A DNA stretch of 64,000 nt from Thiocystis minor (lineage in GTDB: Bacteria; Pseudomonadota; Gammaproteobacteria; Chromatiales; Chromatiaceae). Location of the stretch: contig NZ_NHSQ01000157.1 in NCBI RefSeq assembly GCF_016653465.1, positions 46,409 to 110,408 on the forward strand, in the 5' to 3' direction. Below are positions 8,275 to 16,830 of this stretch, piece by piece (the stretch's first letter is position 1; each line of letters starts with the position of its first letter). A program made the translations under genes and the position numbers. Under the pieces are notes generated by a model. The model had not been told where the DNA came from and searched no databases. It saw only the letters and a program-made list of their open reading frames with translations.

Positions 8275-8675
8275 TTGCGGTTGAGGCTAGCACAAGGGAA
8301 TTTAATCACCCACCATTGCGCTAGCCGATTGCGTGCGAACCGCGCGAGCGCCTATACTGACCAAGCCGCTCGTCGGCACCGAAGAAAAACGGGCTTCTCG
8401 TCTCGCCCCAAGGGATAGACCTTCAGACGATGGGCTCGCAATCCATCCAGACGGCCGTTCGGTCGGATTCGCGGTCTTCGCGGCTCCACGCCTCCGGTGG
8501 TTTGAGTCGATAAAAGGTTTATCGCGGAACATGCTTTCCGCAACCCCTCGGGTCAAGACGCGCACTCAGGCCACGGGCCGTGCTGAACTCATTGGCGCGC
8601 ATTCCTCCGGTCGGCTGCGTTCGACGTGAACGTCTGTCCTTAACGTCTCCATAATCATTCGAGAGTGTAACGACA
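8275..8675. other. Long leader or intergenic region before the sulfur-globule-like gene
   Basis: No protein gene is supported here. The frames at 8302-8565 (minus) and 8333-8629 (plus) lack any recognisable feature. A promoter-like pair sits at 8329-8358, leaving a transcribed leader of about 300 bases before the ATG at 8676. The leader is GC-rich and can form several short stems, but no known riboswitch was recognised. Confidence 0.4.
8329..8358 (+). promoter_or_regulatory. Sigma-70-like promoter
   Basis: TTGCGT at 8329-8334 and TATACT at 8353-8358 are separated by 18 bases. They are close to the consensus for the housekeeping sigma factor. The promoter points at the sulfur-globule-like gene, about 310 bases downstream. 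Confidence 0.5.
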
Positions 8676-9110
8676 ATGATGAAAGCCATGAAAATTGCCG
8701 GTCTTGCAGCGGTCGTCGGTCTGGCCAGTGCCTCCTTTACCGCGAGCGCCTGGTGGGGCGGCCCCGGTGGCTACGGGAACGACGGCCGTGGTTACGGCAA
8801 CGGCATGATGGACAACATGGGCGACATGTTCGGTGACGGCACCGGCGACTTCAACATGAACATGAGCGGCAGCGGTCGCAGTCAGGGTCGTGGCTACGGT
8901 CGCGGCTATGGCCGTGGCGATGGTTATGGCTATGGCAGTGGCGATGGCTACGGCGCGCCTTATGGTTACGGCGCTCCCTATGGCTATGGCGCCCCCTATG
9001 GCTACGGCGGTGCTCCTGGCTATGGCGCCCCTTATGGCTATGGCGCACCCTATGGCGCAATGCCTCCGCAGATGCCAGTCCAGCCTCCCCAGGCCGCGCC
9101 AGCTCAATAA
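8676..9110 (+). CDS. Sulfur-globule-family protein (Gly/Tyr-rich, exported)
   Basis: The product has 144 residues: a signal peptide ([25 protein letters not shown]) and then a mature protein starting WWGGPGGYG. This continues with a Met/Asn/Gly/Asp segment (about 45-66), an [10 protein letters not shown] stretch, tandem YGAPYG units between about residues 92 and 127, and a Pro/Gln-rich tail. Low-complexity Gly/Tyr-rich exported proteins of this kind form the envelope of periplasmic sulfur globules in Chromatiaceae (SgpA-C). I assign the family from composition, length, the export signal and the SGSGR..GRGYG pattern. It may be a globule protein or a related structural Gly-rich protein. It is the main clue to a sulfur-oxidising phototroph. 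Confidence 0.68.
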   Translation: MMKAMKIAGLAAVVGLASASFTASAWWGGPGGYGNDGRGYGNGMMDNMGDMFGDGTGDFNMNMSGSGRSQGRGYGRGYGRGDGYGYGSGDGYGAPYGYGAPYGYGAPYGYGGAPGYGAPYGYGAPYGAMPPQMPVQPPQAAPAQ

Positions 9111-9148
9111 GACCTTGTCCTTGAGCCGGTTCGTTTAGATGCTCGCGG

Positions 9149-9184
9149 ACACCCCGGAGACGGGGTGTGCCGCTTGCCAGCGGC
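9149..9184. terminator. Double hairpin after the sulfur-globule-like gene
   Basis: ACACCCCG-GAGA-CGGGGTGT (9149-9168) is followed at once by GCCGCT-TGCC-AGCGGC (9169-9184). Both stems are perfect. They lie 39 bases after the stop codon. No T-run follows, so they could act as a factor-dependent terminator or stabilise the mRNA 3' end, which would suit an abundant structural-protein transcript. Confidence 0.5.
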
Positions 9185-9550
9185 GAGTGCCTCGCTCGTT
9201 TATTGAAATCCGCCAAGATCGCGATCTCTCCGCCCTGCCTCCCCTTTACCGTTGATCAACCTCTGATCGGACCGAATCCCCAACCCGCGATTCGTGTCGG
9301 TGTTCTCCGAATCGACATCCAGCATTTGAACGCCTGGCTTGACGCGCAGGACGATTTGCCGCGCCGCCGTTCCCGAACCGAGTGAATATCGGATCTCGTA
9401 CCCTATTCACGGCATGTTTTACCACTCCGCATGCCGGATCCCGCGTGCACAGAGATGCATTTATCGCGATAATTGATCGAGCATAAAAATGATCGATCAG
9501 AATCGAGTCCGCATCGTTGGACTTTCATGCGAAACAACGCGAGGCATTCC
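9185..9550. other. Intergenic region without a supportable gene
   Basis: The small open frame at 9167-9385 overlaps the hairpin and has no recognisable features. An imperfect dyad (TGATCGAGCAT, AAAA, ATGATCGATCA) at about 9473-9498 lies just upstream of the next gene. It could be an operator, but nothing identifies the regulator. Confidence 0.35.
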
Positions 9551-10330
9551 ATGACCGACAAGCATCTGTACCTGTCCCTGATCCCGCAGGCACTCATCGC
9601 GTCCATGTTGAAGCCGGAGGAATTCGGCAGCTATTACGCGGTAGGAACCAAGGTTCATGTGCAGGGCGAGGCGATCTTTTTCGAGGTCGACCCCAAGTTC
9701 CGCTCGGATGATTTCCCCTTCCATCTCGTCGACGAACGCTGCGTCCCGAAGCCGGACGGCTCGTCCAAGAACTCGGTCTATCTCTCGATCTACCGGGTGT
9801 TGTCGCGGGTTCCGGTCGCCGCGCTCGGCAACCTCTATCTCGTGACGAACGACGGTAAAACGCTAGAGCTGCGACGCGAGGAATACAAACCGCATCCAAA
9901 CGAGCGGCTCCATCTTTATCAGGAGTTCTGCCCGATCACTCCGATGGTTGCCAGCCGGCTGGAGCCGCATGAATTTTCCGATTTCATCACGAACCCGACC
10001 AATCCTGTCCATGTTCCTCGGATCGTTTTCTCCGAGCTGAATCTCGGGGAACTGGCGGACAATCCCGAGCACGGCTCAACCGATGACATCCCCTATTCGA
10101 ACATCGACCATCTGCGCGACGTTCTCCTCGAACTGACGAACAATCACGGCAAGCCCAGCAAACTGGTGCTGAAGCAGGTCAAGGAGGGCGTGATCTATCG
10201 CATGGTGCAAGGCGGCTTCTATGTCGGCGACCAGAACGACTTCGCTTATTATCGCTTCCCCACTCTGGCGGAACTCGAAGACCGGTATCGCGGCTGGTGG
10301 CGTTCCGCGCAGGTCACGGGGCTCGAATAA
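9551..10330 (+). CDS. Conserved-looking protein of unknown function
   Basis: The product has 259 residues and is soluble, with no signal peptide or membrane helix. The start at ATG 9551 has GAGG at good spacing, and the upstream in-frame ATG at 9473 would add 26 unconvincing residues. The N-terminus (MTDKHLYLSLIPQALIASML) and phrases such as GSYYAVGTK, LVDERCVPKPDG and YLSIYRVLSR look like a real, structured protein. I cannot assign a family. It precedes hppA by 80 bases on the same strand and may share its transcript. Confidence 0.6.
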   Translation: MTDKHLYLSLIPQALIASMLKPEEFGSYYAVGTKVHVQGEAIFFEVDPKFRSDDFPFHLVDERCVPKPDGSSKNSVYLSIYRVLSRVPVAALGNLYLVTNDGKTLELRREEYKPHPNERLHLYQEFCPITPMVASRLEPHEFSDFITNPTNPVHVPRIVFSELNLGELADNPEHGSTDDIPYSNIDHLRDVLLELTNNHGKPSKLVLKQVKEGVIYRMVQGGFYVGDQNDFAYYRFPTLAELEDRYRGWWRSAQVTGLE

Positions 10331-10410
10331 GGCTCGCCCAATAACCGCCAGACACCCGACTGGCGCACTGAATTCATCCTTTCCACCTTGCTTGCACAGG
10401 CTGTCACCCA

Positions 10411-12609
10411 ATGAATGAGATTGTCTTTTGGATCGCGCCCATCGCCGCCATCGCGGCGTTGGTTTACGCGTGGGGGTTCTATAAGGAAATGATCCGTCAG
10501 GACCAGGGCACCGCGCTGATGCAGGAGATCGGCGGCCATGTCAGCCGTGGCGCCATGGCGTATCTGTGGCAACAGTACAAGATCATGTCCCTGGTCTTCG
10601 TGGTGCTGGCGGCGGTGTTTGCCGTGCTGGCCTACCAGTTCCATGTGCAAAGCACCTGGCTGCCGGTCACCTTCCTCTGCGGCGGATTTTTCTCGGCGCT
10701 GGCGGGCTATTTCGGGATGCAAACCGCGACCCAGGCATCCACCCGCACCGCCGCCGCCGCCCGCACCTCGCTACCGGACGCGCTACGCATCGCCTTCCGC
10801 AGCGGCGCGGTCATGGGTCTGGTCGTGGTCGGGCTGGGACTCGGCAACATCGTGTTCTGGTTCATCCTGGCGAGCCTCCTGATTCCGGCGGGCGATACCG
10901 GCGAGACGCACCGCATGGTGCTCATCACCACCACCACCCTGACCTTCGGCATGGGCGCCTCGCTTCAGGCCATGTTCGCCCGCGTGGGCGGCGGCATCTT
11001 CACCAAGGCGGCCGATGTCGGCGCGGATCTGGTCGGCAAGGTCGAGAGCGGCATTCCGGAGGACGACCCACGCAACCCGGCGGTGATCGCGGATAACGTT
11101 GGCGATAACGTCGGCGATGTCGCCGGCATGGGCGCCGATCTCTTCGAGTCTTACGTCGGCTCCATTCTGGCCGCAAGCGCACTGGGCGCAGCGGCCTATA
11201 TGAGCGATCCGTCGCTCCAGATGAAGGCGGTGGTCGCGCCCATCATGATCGCCGGGTTGGGCATCCTGCTGTCCATCCTTGGGGTTTATCTGGTCAAGAC
11301 CGAGGAAGGCGCGAACCAGAAACAACTGCTCGACGCGCTCGGGCGCGGCATCAACAGCAGCGCGGCCATGATCGTCGTCGTCTCGCTGGCGTTTCTATTC
11401 CTGCTCGGGATGCCGAACGTCTGGGGGATCTGGGGCGCGGTGATCGCGGGCCTGGTCTCGGGCGTCATTATCGGTCGCTCCACCGAGTATTACACCTCGC
11501 CCAGCTACTCGCCGACCCGCCAGATCGCCAATCAGGCCGAAGGCGGCGCGGCGACGCTGGTCATCGCCGGGATCGGCGTCGGCATGCTCTCGACCGCCAT
11601 CCCGGTGCTGACGGTGGGTGTCGGCACCCTGCTGGCCTTCCTGTTCGCCTCCGGCTTCGATGCCAGTCAGATGAATCAGGGTCTCTATGGCGTGGGTATC
11701 GCTGCTGTCGGGATGCTGTCAACCCTGGGGATCACGCTCGCCAGCGACGCCTACGGCCCCATCGCCGACAACGCCGGCGGCAACGCCGAGATGAGCGGTC
11801 TGGGGCCAGAGGTTCGCGCCCGTACCGACGCGCTCGATTCGCTCGGCAATACGACGGCTGCGACCGGCAAGGGGTTCGCCATCGGCTCCGCCGCGCTCAC
11901 CGCGCTCGCGCTGCTGGCGTCCTATGTCGAAGTGGTCCGGATGGAACTCATCAAGGTCGGCACGACGGTGCTGACGCTTGGTCACGGCACGACCGTCCCG
12001 ACCGATTCGGCAACCCTGACCGATTTCATGACCTATTACAGCGTGAATCTCCTGAATCCCACGGTTCTGGTGGGGGTCATGATCGGCGCCATGGTCGCTT
12101 TCGCCTTCAGCGGGATGACCGTGCAGGCGGTGGGACGCGCCGCGCTCTTGATGGTGGAAGAAGTACGTCGACAATTCCGGGAAGATCCGGGCATCCTCAA
12201 GGGTACCTCGCAACCGGACTATGAACGCTGCGTCGCGATCTCCACTCTCGGTGCCCAACGCGAAATGGTCGTGCCCGCGCTGATCGCGGTGATTGCCCCG
12301 GTCTTAACTGGCCTGCTCCTGGGCGTGGCGGGCGTGATCGGCCTGCTAGTCGGCGGACTCTCCAGCGGCTTCGTGCTGGCGGTGTTTCTCGCCAACTCCG
12401 GCGGTGCCTGGGATAACGCCAAGAAACACATCGAGGCGGGTCATCACGGCGGCAAGAACTCGCGCGCGCACCGGGCGGCGGTGATCGGCGACACCATCGG
12501 CGACCCCTTCAAGGACACCTCGGGACCGAGCCTGAATATCCTGATCAAGCTGATGAGTATCGTCGCCATCATCATGGCGGGGGTGACGGTGACCTACAGC
12601 CTGCTGTAG
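10411..12609 (+). CDS. hppA: Membrane-bound ion-pumping pyrophosphatase
   Basis: The protein has 732 residues and about 16 membrane helices. It hydrolyses pyrophosphate and couples the energy to H+ (or Na+) transport across the inner membrane; in phototrophs it also works as a PPi synthase. The substrate-binding signature [11 protein letters not shown] is followed by [19 protein letters not shown], and the C-terminal counterpart GGAWDNAKK...[11 protein letters not shown] is present. The segment [20 protein letters not shown] (about residues 477-496) has Ala where potassium-independent enzymes have Lys. By family knowledge this places it in the K+-dependent class; ion specificity cannot be settled by eye. 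A strong terminator follows. Confidence 0.95.
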   Translation: MNEIVFWIAPIAAIAALVYAWGFYKEMIRQDQGTALMQEIGGHVSRGAMAYLWQQYKIMSLVFVVLAAVFAVLAYQFHVQSTWLPVTFLCGGFFSALAGYFGMQTATQASTRTAAAARTSLPDALRIAFRSGAVMGLVVVGLGLGNIVFWFILASLLIPAGDTGETHRMVLITTTTLTFGMGASLQAMFARVGGGIFTKAADVGADLVGKVESGIPEDDPRNPAVIADNVGDNVGDVAGMGADLFESYVGSILAASALGAAAYMSDPSLQMKAVVAPIMIAGLGILLSILGVYLVKTEEGANQKQLLDALGRGINSSAAMIVVVSLAFLFLLGMPNVWGIWGAVIAGLVSGVIIGRSTEYYTSPSYSPTRQIANQAEGGAATLVIAGIGVGMLSTAIPVLTVGVGTLLAFLFASGFDASQMNQGLYGVGIAAVGMLSTLGITLASDAYGPIADNAGGNAEMSGLGPEVRARTDALDSLGNTTAATGKGFAIGSAALTALALLASYVEVVRMELIKVGTTVLTLGHGTTVPTDSATLTDFMTYYSVNLLNPTVLVGVMIGAMVAFAFSGMTVQAVGRAALLMVEEVRRQFREDPGILKGTSQPDYERCVAISTLGAQREMVVPALIAVIAPVLTGLLLGVAGVIGLLVGGLSSGFVLAVFLANSGGAWDNAKKHIEAGHHGGKNSRAHRAAVIGDTIGDPFKDTSGPSLNILIKLMSIVAIIMAGVTVTYSLL

Positions 12610-12649
12610 CGGGCTGACTGGTTGCGAGTCGGGAAAGGGACGCACCTAA

Positions 12650-12679
12650 CCCTCGGGCGCCAAGCGCCCGAGGGGTTTT
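12650..12679 (+). terminator. Intrinsic terminator of hppA
   Basis: A perfect 11-bp stem (CCCTCGGGCGC / GCGCCCGAGGG) with a three-base loop CAA is followed by G and TTTT. It lies 41 bases after the hppA stop codon. Confidence 0.9.
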
Positions 12680-12742
12680 CATGGCGGGGTTTGATGCGAG
12701 CGGTCATGTGACGCATCCCTGCGCCTCGTGGTGTCAATCGAC

Positions 12743-13057
12743 TCAGTGGTGATGATCTTCCAGCGAGCCTTCATGCGCCAGCGGCGTGCCAAGTTCCTCG
12801 AACTTGAACAGATAGAAGGCGCGATGCCCATTGTGGTCCAGAACCCGCAGACTGTCGGATTCTCTGAACCCGTTTGTTACCTTTCTGAAGTGGCCGCCAT
12901 AACGCTCTTCGGCAAGCGCCAGAGGAATCTCATAGGCCATGAACTTCGGGATACCCTTGTTGGCCAGACGTTCCAGCAAGTCTGGATTTTCAAGCGAGTC
13001 ATACGACGTCAGGATGACGATCGGTCCACTTCCAGTCATTAACATTGCACATTTCAT
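12743..13057 (-). CDS. Small conserved cytosolic protein of unknown function
   Basis: The product has 104 residues with no signal or membrane helix. It has a compact core (GPIVILTSYDSLENPDLLER, then a KGI.KFMAYEIPLALAEERYGG segment) and a His-rich tail. I recall similar short cytosolic proteins of unknown role in proteobacteria but cannot name a function. The start at 13057 is favoured; the in-frame ATG at 13126 would add residues that read like untranslated DNA, and ATGs at 13045 and 13039 are also possible. It converges on hppA, with the hppA terminator between the stop codons. Confidence 0.6.
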   Translation of the reverse strand: MKCAMLMTGSGPIVILTSYDSLENPDLLERLANKGIPKFMAYEIPLALAEERYGGHFRKVTNGFRESDSLRVLDHNGHRAFYLFKFEELGTPLAHEGSLEDHHH

Positions 13058-13277
13058 AAGAATCCAAATCCCCCAAGTTTGATGGCCCGCGCGGGCGGGA
13101 ATGATGGTGGCGATCAACACGTCCAACCGGAATGCCCAATGCGCTCATCGCAAGGCGAACGCAGGGAACGGGCATTTGCGAGCAGGATTTTATCACCGAA
13201 AACCGCAGTTTCCAGGTGCAATGACAACGCCGGCGGATCATGGCACCCTGTCGCCTTTCTTTTGTTGGATACGCCCC

Positions 13278-13733
13278 ATGTTTCACCTGTCACAACCGAT
13301 TCGCGCCATTCCTGTCTGGACGCTAGGCGCATCTGTCTGGGCTTTTTCCGCGGTCGCCGCCGGCGATCCCGAGCCCCCGCCAATCATGCCCGATCCGATC
13401 GCCCAGGACCATGCGGGTAGCGCCGGGAAACTGTTCACTGAGAGCTTTTTCCTGACGCTCGGTTTCTCCTTCATGATCGGGCTGGCCATGGGCTTTGCCC
13501 TGAAGGTCGCCTTCAAGATTGCGCTGCTCGTCATTGGCCTGATCCTGCTCGGCGTCTTCGGACTCCAGTATGCCGGGCTCGTCGACATCAACTGGTCGGG
13601 CGTCGAGGCCCATTACGACGGCTGGATGGCCTGGCTGGGCGCCTTCGCGGGCGTCTTTTTCGCATTCGTCGGAGACAATCTGACCGGCGGGGCCTCCTTT
13701 CTGGCGGGACTGGCGCTGGGTCTGAAATATTAG
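13278..13733 (+). CDS. FUN14-like small membrane protein
   Basis: From the ATG at 13278 the product has 151 residues. A signal-like N-terminus (residues 1-27, ending AAG) is followed by a Pro-rich linker and then a hydrophobic domain (FFLTLGFSFMIGLAMGFALK, IALLVIGLILLGVFGLQYAG, WLGAFAGVFFAFVGDNLTGG, FLAGLALGLKY). The Gly-patterned helices and the GF..G...GFALK start resemble FUN14-domain proteins, which in bacteria have no established role. The longer reading frame back to 13101 has no support. It is divergent from the cytosolic protein gene and convergent with cmoB. Confidence 0.6.
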   Translation: MFHLSQPIRAIPVWTLGASVWAFSAVAAGDPEPPPIMPDPIAQDHAGSAGKLFTESFFLTLGFSFMIGLAMGFALKVAFKIALLVIGLILLGVFGLQYAGLVDINWSGVEAHYDGWMAWLGAFAGVFFAFVGDNLTGGASFLAGLALGLKY

Positions 13734-13791
13734 TGCTTCGCTGCTCAAATTCCGAGACCTGAGACGGTTTTGGGATTTTCGCACAGTTGCA

Positions 13792-14781
13792 CTAGCGCCG
13801 CTCGGCAAGCAGAATCGCGCGGCACGGCGCGGGCAATCCCTCGACGGTCCGATGCGGATCATTGGGATCGAGATGATCGGGCAGCGATTGGAAACGCATC
13901 CAGTCGGTGGACCGCTGCTCCTCGCCTGTCGTGCGACTGACATCGATCACGCGAATCGCCGTGAAGCCGCAGCGACCGAGCCAGACCGAGAGTGCCGCAA
14001 CGCTGGGAATGAACCAGACATTGCGCATGCTCGCATAGCGCCCCGGCGGCACCAGCACCCGTTCGTCCCCGCCCTCCAGTACCAGCGTCTCCAGCACCAG
14101 TTCGCCGCCGGGCCTGAGCAACCGGCACAACTCGCCCAGATGGTCCATGGGCGAGCGGCGATGATAGAGTACGCCCATCGAAAACACCGTCTCGAATCCG
14201 GTCAGCCCGCCCGGCAGATCCTCGATTCCAAGCGGCAGCACGGCCAGCGCGTCGTGCGTCAGGTAACGATCGAGCGCCAGGAATTGTGCCACGAACAGCA
14301 GGGTCGGATCGATCCCGAGAACCAGCTCGGCACCTGCGCCGAGCATGCGCCAGCCGTGATAGCCGTTACCGCAGCCGACATCGAGCACCCGCCGACCGTC
14401 GAGCGGCGCGATGGCGCTAGCGAGCCGATCCCATTTCCAGTCCGAGCGCCATTCGGTGTCGATCCGCACGCCATGGAGGCAATACGGTCCCTTGCGCCAG
14501 GGATGCAGACGCATCAGCGCGTCTCGTAACTGCCGTTCGGTCTCGGGGTCAAGCGGATTGTTGGATTGGATGCCGACACAAGCGCGGTCCAGCACTCTCT
14601 TTCCGTCCGGCAACGCGGGAAGATCCGAGAGCGCCGCCTCCCAGCTCGCCAGATCGCCATGCGCGCCAGGACCGAGCCGGATCCGCACGGCTTCGGCGAG
14701 CGCATCGCCCCAGGGCGCCAGAGGCGTTTGAGCCAGACGCGCGAGAAAGGTTTGGAAATTAAATCGCGTCCCGTCTGACAT
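13792..14781 (-). CDS. cmoB: tRNA U34 carboxymethyltransferase CmoB
   Basis: CmoB transfers the carboxymethyl group of carboxy-S-adenosylmethionine to 5-hydroxyuridine 34 of tRNA, making cmo5U, which widens wobble reading. The 329-residue protein matches the usual 320-330. It shows the family N-terminal domain, the phrase HPWRKGPYCLHGVRIDTEWR, and a Rossmann SAM-type motif VLDVGCGNGYHGWRMLGAGA, followed by GIDPTLLF and FSMGVLYHRRSP. The ATG at 14781 (MSDGTRFNF) is chosen because the extra N-terminal residues of the longer frame are unlike the family. It lies 105 bases downstream of cmoA on the same strand, and the two act in sequence. Confidence 0.93.
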   Translation of the reverse strand: MSDGTRFNFQTFLARLAQTPLAPWGDALAEAVRIRLGPGAHGDLASWEAALSDLPALPDGKRVLDRACVGIQSNNPLDPETERQLRDALMRLHPWRKGPYCLHGVRIDTEWRSDWKWDRLASAIAPLDGRRVLDVGCGNGYHGWRMLGAGAELVLGIDPTLLFVAQFLALDRYLTHDALAVLPLGIEDLPGGLTGFETVFSMGVLYHRRSPMDHLGELCRLLRPGGELVLETLVLEGGDERVLVPPGRYASMRNVWFIPSVAALSVWLGRCGFTAIRVIDVSRTTGEEQRSTDWMRFQSLPDHLDPNDPHRTVEGLPAPCRAILLAERR

Positions 14782-14886
14782 GCGTCGTTGGTGTCTCGAC
14801 TCGATCCTGCATGAACCACTTGGCGTCGGTCGTGCCAACTTGACGGATTGCACGCAACGCCGCATGCCCTACGGGACGCGATTTCA

Positions 14887-15663
14887 TCAGGCCCATGCGA
14901 TCCAGGCGACAAAGTTCAGACTCTGATACCAGCGCGTGAATCCGGCAAAACCGGCGGCGGCCAGTCGCTGCTCGTGGGTCTCGACGCTATCCGGCAGCAG
15001 AACCTGTTCCAGCGCCGCGCGTTTACGGCTGATGGCCAGATCGCTATAGCCTTGGGCGCGCTTGAAATCCTCGTGCAGCGCGGTCAGCAAGTCGCCGCCA
15101 TGATCGTTTGGCACCAGAATCTTTTCGGCCAGGATCAGCACGCCGCCCGGCACCAGACCGGCGCGGATACGCCCGAGCAACTCCAGGCGGCGCTCCGGCG
15201 CGACGAACTGAAGGGTCAGATTCAGGACCGCCAGCGAAGCCTGCGCGATCGGCACCGCCTCTACGTCCGCGTGGACTAATTCGACCCGCTCGCGGCCCGG
15301 CAAGTCAGCAAGACGCGCGCGCAGACCCGCGATCATCGCGGGCGCATTGTCGATGGCGACGATCCGCACCTCGGGGCCGGTCCGCGCCAGGATCTCGCGG
15401 GTGACCGCGCCCAGCGAACAGCCCAGGTCATAACAGCGGGTTCCGGGGCGCGCCACCCGCCGCGCGATGAGTCCGGTGATGCCGATCAATTCTGCATAAC
15501 CGGGAACCGAGCGGCGCACCATGTCCGGAAACACCCGCGCGACATCGGCATCGAACCGGAACGGGCTGGCCGGTGCGTCGGGGCGGTCGAACAGGTCATC
15601 GGATGCGTTGATCTTGATGCATCCTCCGGCTGAAGACCGGAGGATTCCCGGTGCTTTAGCCAT
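14887..15663 (-). CDS. cmoA: Carboxy-SAM synthase CmoA with an IS-derived N-terminus
   Basis: CmoA makes carboxy-S-adenosylmethionine from SAM and prephenate for CmoB. The core is well conserved: FDADVARVFPDMVRRSVPGY, CYDLGCSLGAVTREIL (about 77-92), AIDNAPAMI and LNLTLQFVAP. The first 15 or so residues (MAKAPGILRSSAGGC) are encoded by the end of the IS200/IS605-type element. The ATG at 15663 lies inside the last codons of tnpB in another frame, and the reading frame passes through the element's end hairpin into KINASDDLFDRP. No ATG, GTG or TTG occurs in frame between the hairpin and the conserved core. AGGAG lies ten bases before the ATG. The native start seems to have been displaced; activity of the product is likely but unproven. 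Confidence 0.88.
   Translation of the reverse strand: MAKAPGILRSSAGGCIKINASDDLFDRPDAPASPFRFDADVARVFPDMVRRSVPGYAELIGITGLIARRVARPGTRCYDLGCSLGAVTREILARTGPEVRIVAIDNAPAMIAGLRARLADLPGRERVELVHADVEAVPIAQASLAVLNLTLQFVAPERRLELLGRIRAGLVPGGVLILAEKILVPNDHGGDLLTALHEDFKRAQGYSDLAISRKRAALEQVLLPDSVETHEQRLAAAGFAGFTRWYQSLNFVAWIAWA
15621..15645 (-). repeat. Subterminal hairpin at the tnpB-side end of the IS
   Basis: A 9-bp perfect stem (ATCCTCCGG / CCGGAGGAT) with a 7-base loop lies 11 bases past the tnpB stop codon. In this family such hairpins are recognised by TnpA, and the same strand and region usually give rise to the omega RNA whose guide comes from the flank. Here that flank is the cmoA coding sequence. 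Confidence 0.8.
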
Positions 15664-16240
15664 TGGACGTCGTCTCCTGAGATTGGCATCCCAATCCGAC
15701 ATTGAGAATATTGATCGCGGCGTTGATGTCGCGATCATGCTTGGCTCCACAGCAGGAGCATTCCCAATGCCTCACTTCAAGCCCCGCCCGACCTTTCGGA
15801 CTGCTATCGGGAATCGTCCCGCAGCACGAGCAAAAGAAATGGCCGTGATAACGCACCTGACCGTTCTTCCAGACCGCCGACCCGACCTTGAAGGGAATCC
15901 AACCAAGTGAGCGGCGACTGCCGCCCGAGCACCGCCAGCGCAGTTTGTTCTTTTTGAACTGCTTGCGCTTCTTGGCGTGTTCGGCGATCACTTCCAGGTA
16001 GGTGTGCGAGTGCAGATGCGGCGCCCGTTCGGCACGCATTCCTTGCAGCGACTTTTGCAAGTCGAAGGCGGACGTTTCAAACCGCATCCAGCCGACACCC
16101 GGAATCGGCACCGCTGAAAACTCGGCGGACTCCGCGTTCGTGGCATTCCAGACCTGATTGACCTCGAACGCCAGTTGCCGCAACAGCGGTACATGCTGGT
16201 CACGGATCCGGACAGAAAGTGTTTTGGTCAGCGTTTCCAT
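15656..16240 (-). CDS. tnpB: TnpB-like protein with the central RuvC region deleted
   Basis: Intact TnpB proteins are about 370-400 residues long and are RNA-guided nucleases with RuvC residues D, E and D. This frame encodes 194 residues from METLTKTL. The N-terminal third (to VRYHGHFF, about residue 139) joins directly to the zinc ribbon (CSCCG...CSCCG) and the last RuvC segment (KHDRDINAAINIL). The segments carrying the first two catalytic residues are absent, so the protein cannot cut DNA, although the frame stayed open. The start at 16240 is preferred over the one at 16312 because the extra residues are unlike TnpB. Its end overlaps the present cmoA start by eight bases. Confidence 0.82.
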   Translation of the reverse strand: METLTKTLSVRIRDQHVPLLRQLAFEVNQVWNATNAESAEFSAVPIPGVGWMRFETSAFDLQKSLQGMRAERAPHLHSHTYLEVIAEHAKKRKQFKKNKLRWRCSGGSRRSLGWIPFKVGSAVWKNGQVRYHGHFFCSCCGTIPDSSPKGRAGLEVRHWECSCCGAKHDRDINAAINILNVGLGCQSQETTSNG

Positions 16241-16288
16241 TTCGCATAGTATAGAAGGCTTATAACCGAAAATCAAAGGTTGGTCTGC

Positions 16289-16702
16289 ATGGAATTGAAA
16301 CGCGGTCGGCATTCTGTCTACTTACTCACCGCTCACTTGGTCTTCGTGACCAAGCGGCGCGGCAACGTCTTCGAGGGACGGCACCTGGAATTTCTCAAAC
16401 CCGTTTTCGAGTCGGTGCTGACCGACTTCGAGAGCGAACTGATCGAGTTTAACGGCGCGTGCGATCATGTTCATTTGCTGGTGTCCTATCCGCCAAAATG
16501 GTCGGTTTCTGCACTCGTGAATAGCTTGAAAGGTGTCTCAAGCCGACGGCTGAAACAGGCTTTTCCGGAGGTCGCAACCTTCTGGTCGGTCGCCAAGTCG
16601 AAGAACGCGTTGTGGTCCCCAAGCTATTTCGCCAGCAGCACAGGCCGCGCTCCGATTGAGGCGCTGAAAAAATATATCGAGAACCAGAACCGGCCCGCCT
16701 GA
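16289..16702 (+). CDS. tnpA: IS200/IS605-family Y1 transposase TnpA
   Basis: The product has 137 residues and looks full length. The HUH pair is visible as H60-V-H62 (in CDHVHLLV) and the catalytic tyrosine as Y129 (EALKKYIENQ). The family phrase LWSPSYFA precedes it. TnpA excises and inserts the element as single-stranded DNA using the end hairpins. ATG 16289 follows AAAGG at normal spacing; an in-frame ATG at 16280 is also possible. It is divergent from tnpB with 48 bases between start codons, where both promoters must lie. Nothing suggests it is dead, so the element may still move. Confidence 0.9.
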   Translation: MELKRGRHSVYLLTAHLVFVTKRRGNVFEGRHLEFLKPVFESVLTDFESELIEFNGACDHVHLLVSYPPKWSVSALVNSLKGVSSRRLKQAFPEVATFWSVAKSKNALWSPSYFASSTGRAPIEALKKYIENQNRPA

Positions 16703-16706
16703 AGAT

Positions 16707-16727
16707 CCCCGCCCTAAAAGGGCGGGG
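16707..16727 (+). repeat. Subterminal hairpin at the tnpA-side end of the IS
   Basis: CCCCGCCC, loop TAAAA, GGGCGGGG begins five bases past the tnpA stop codon. It matches the type of end hairpin found in IS605-like elements. It can also terminate tnpA transcription. Confidence 0.75.
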
Positions 16728-16830
16728 CTTGTCGTTGAGGTCACAAAACCACCATCGACGCACGGCGAGCGGTTGTTAGAATGGGATCGATTGACTCGCC
16801 CACCACGCCCGACGACCCAGGAATGACGAC

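Larger units (their letters stand above)
15621..16727. mobile_element. IS200/IS605-family element with internally deleted tnpB
   Basis: The element has divergent tnpB (minus) and tnpA (plus) and a subterminal hairpin at each end: ATCCTCCGG/CCGGAGGAT at 15621-15645 beside tnpB, and CCCCGCCC/GGGCGGGG at 16707-16727 beside tnpA. There are no terminal inverted repeats, as expected for single-strand Y1 transposition. It lies between cmoA and ppk. The exact end bases cannot be fixed without an empty-site comparison. Confidence 0.88.

Noticed and set aside
6537..8324. 595-residue plus-strand open frame across ampG
   Set aside because: It is a shadow of ampG in another frame, very rich in Arg and Gly with no domain, caused by high GC.
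8302..8629. Overlapping frames in the leader of the sulfur-globule-like gene
   Set aside because: No recognisable features; the region reads better as untranslated leader.
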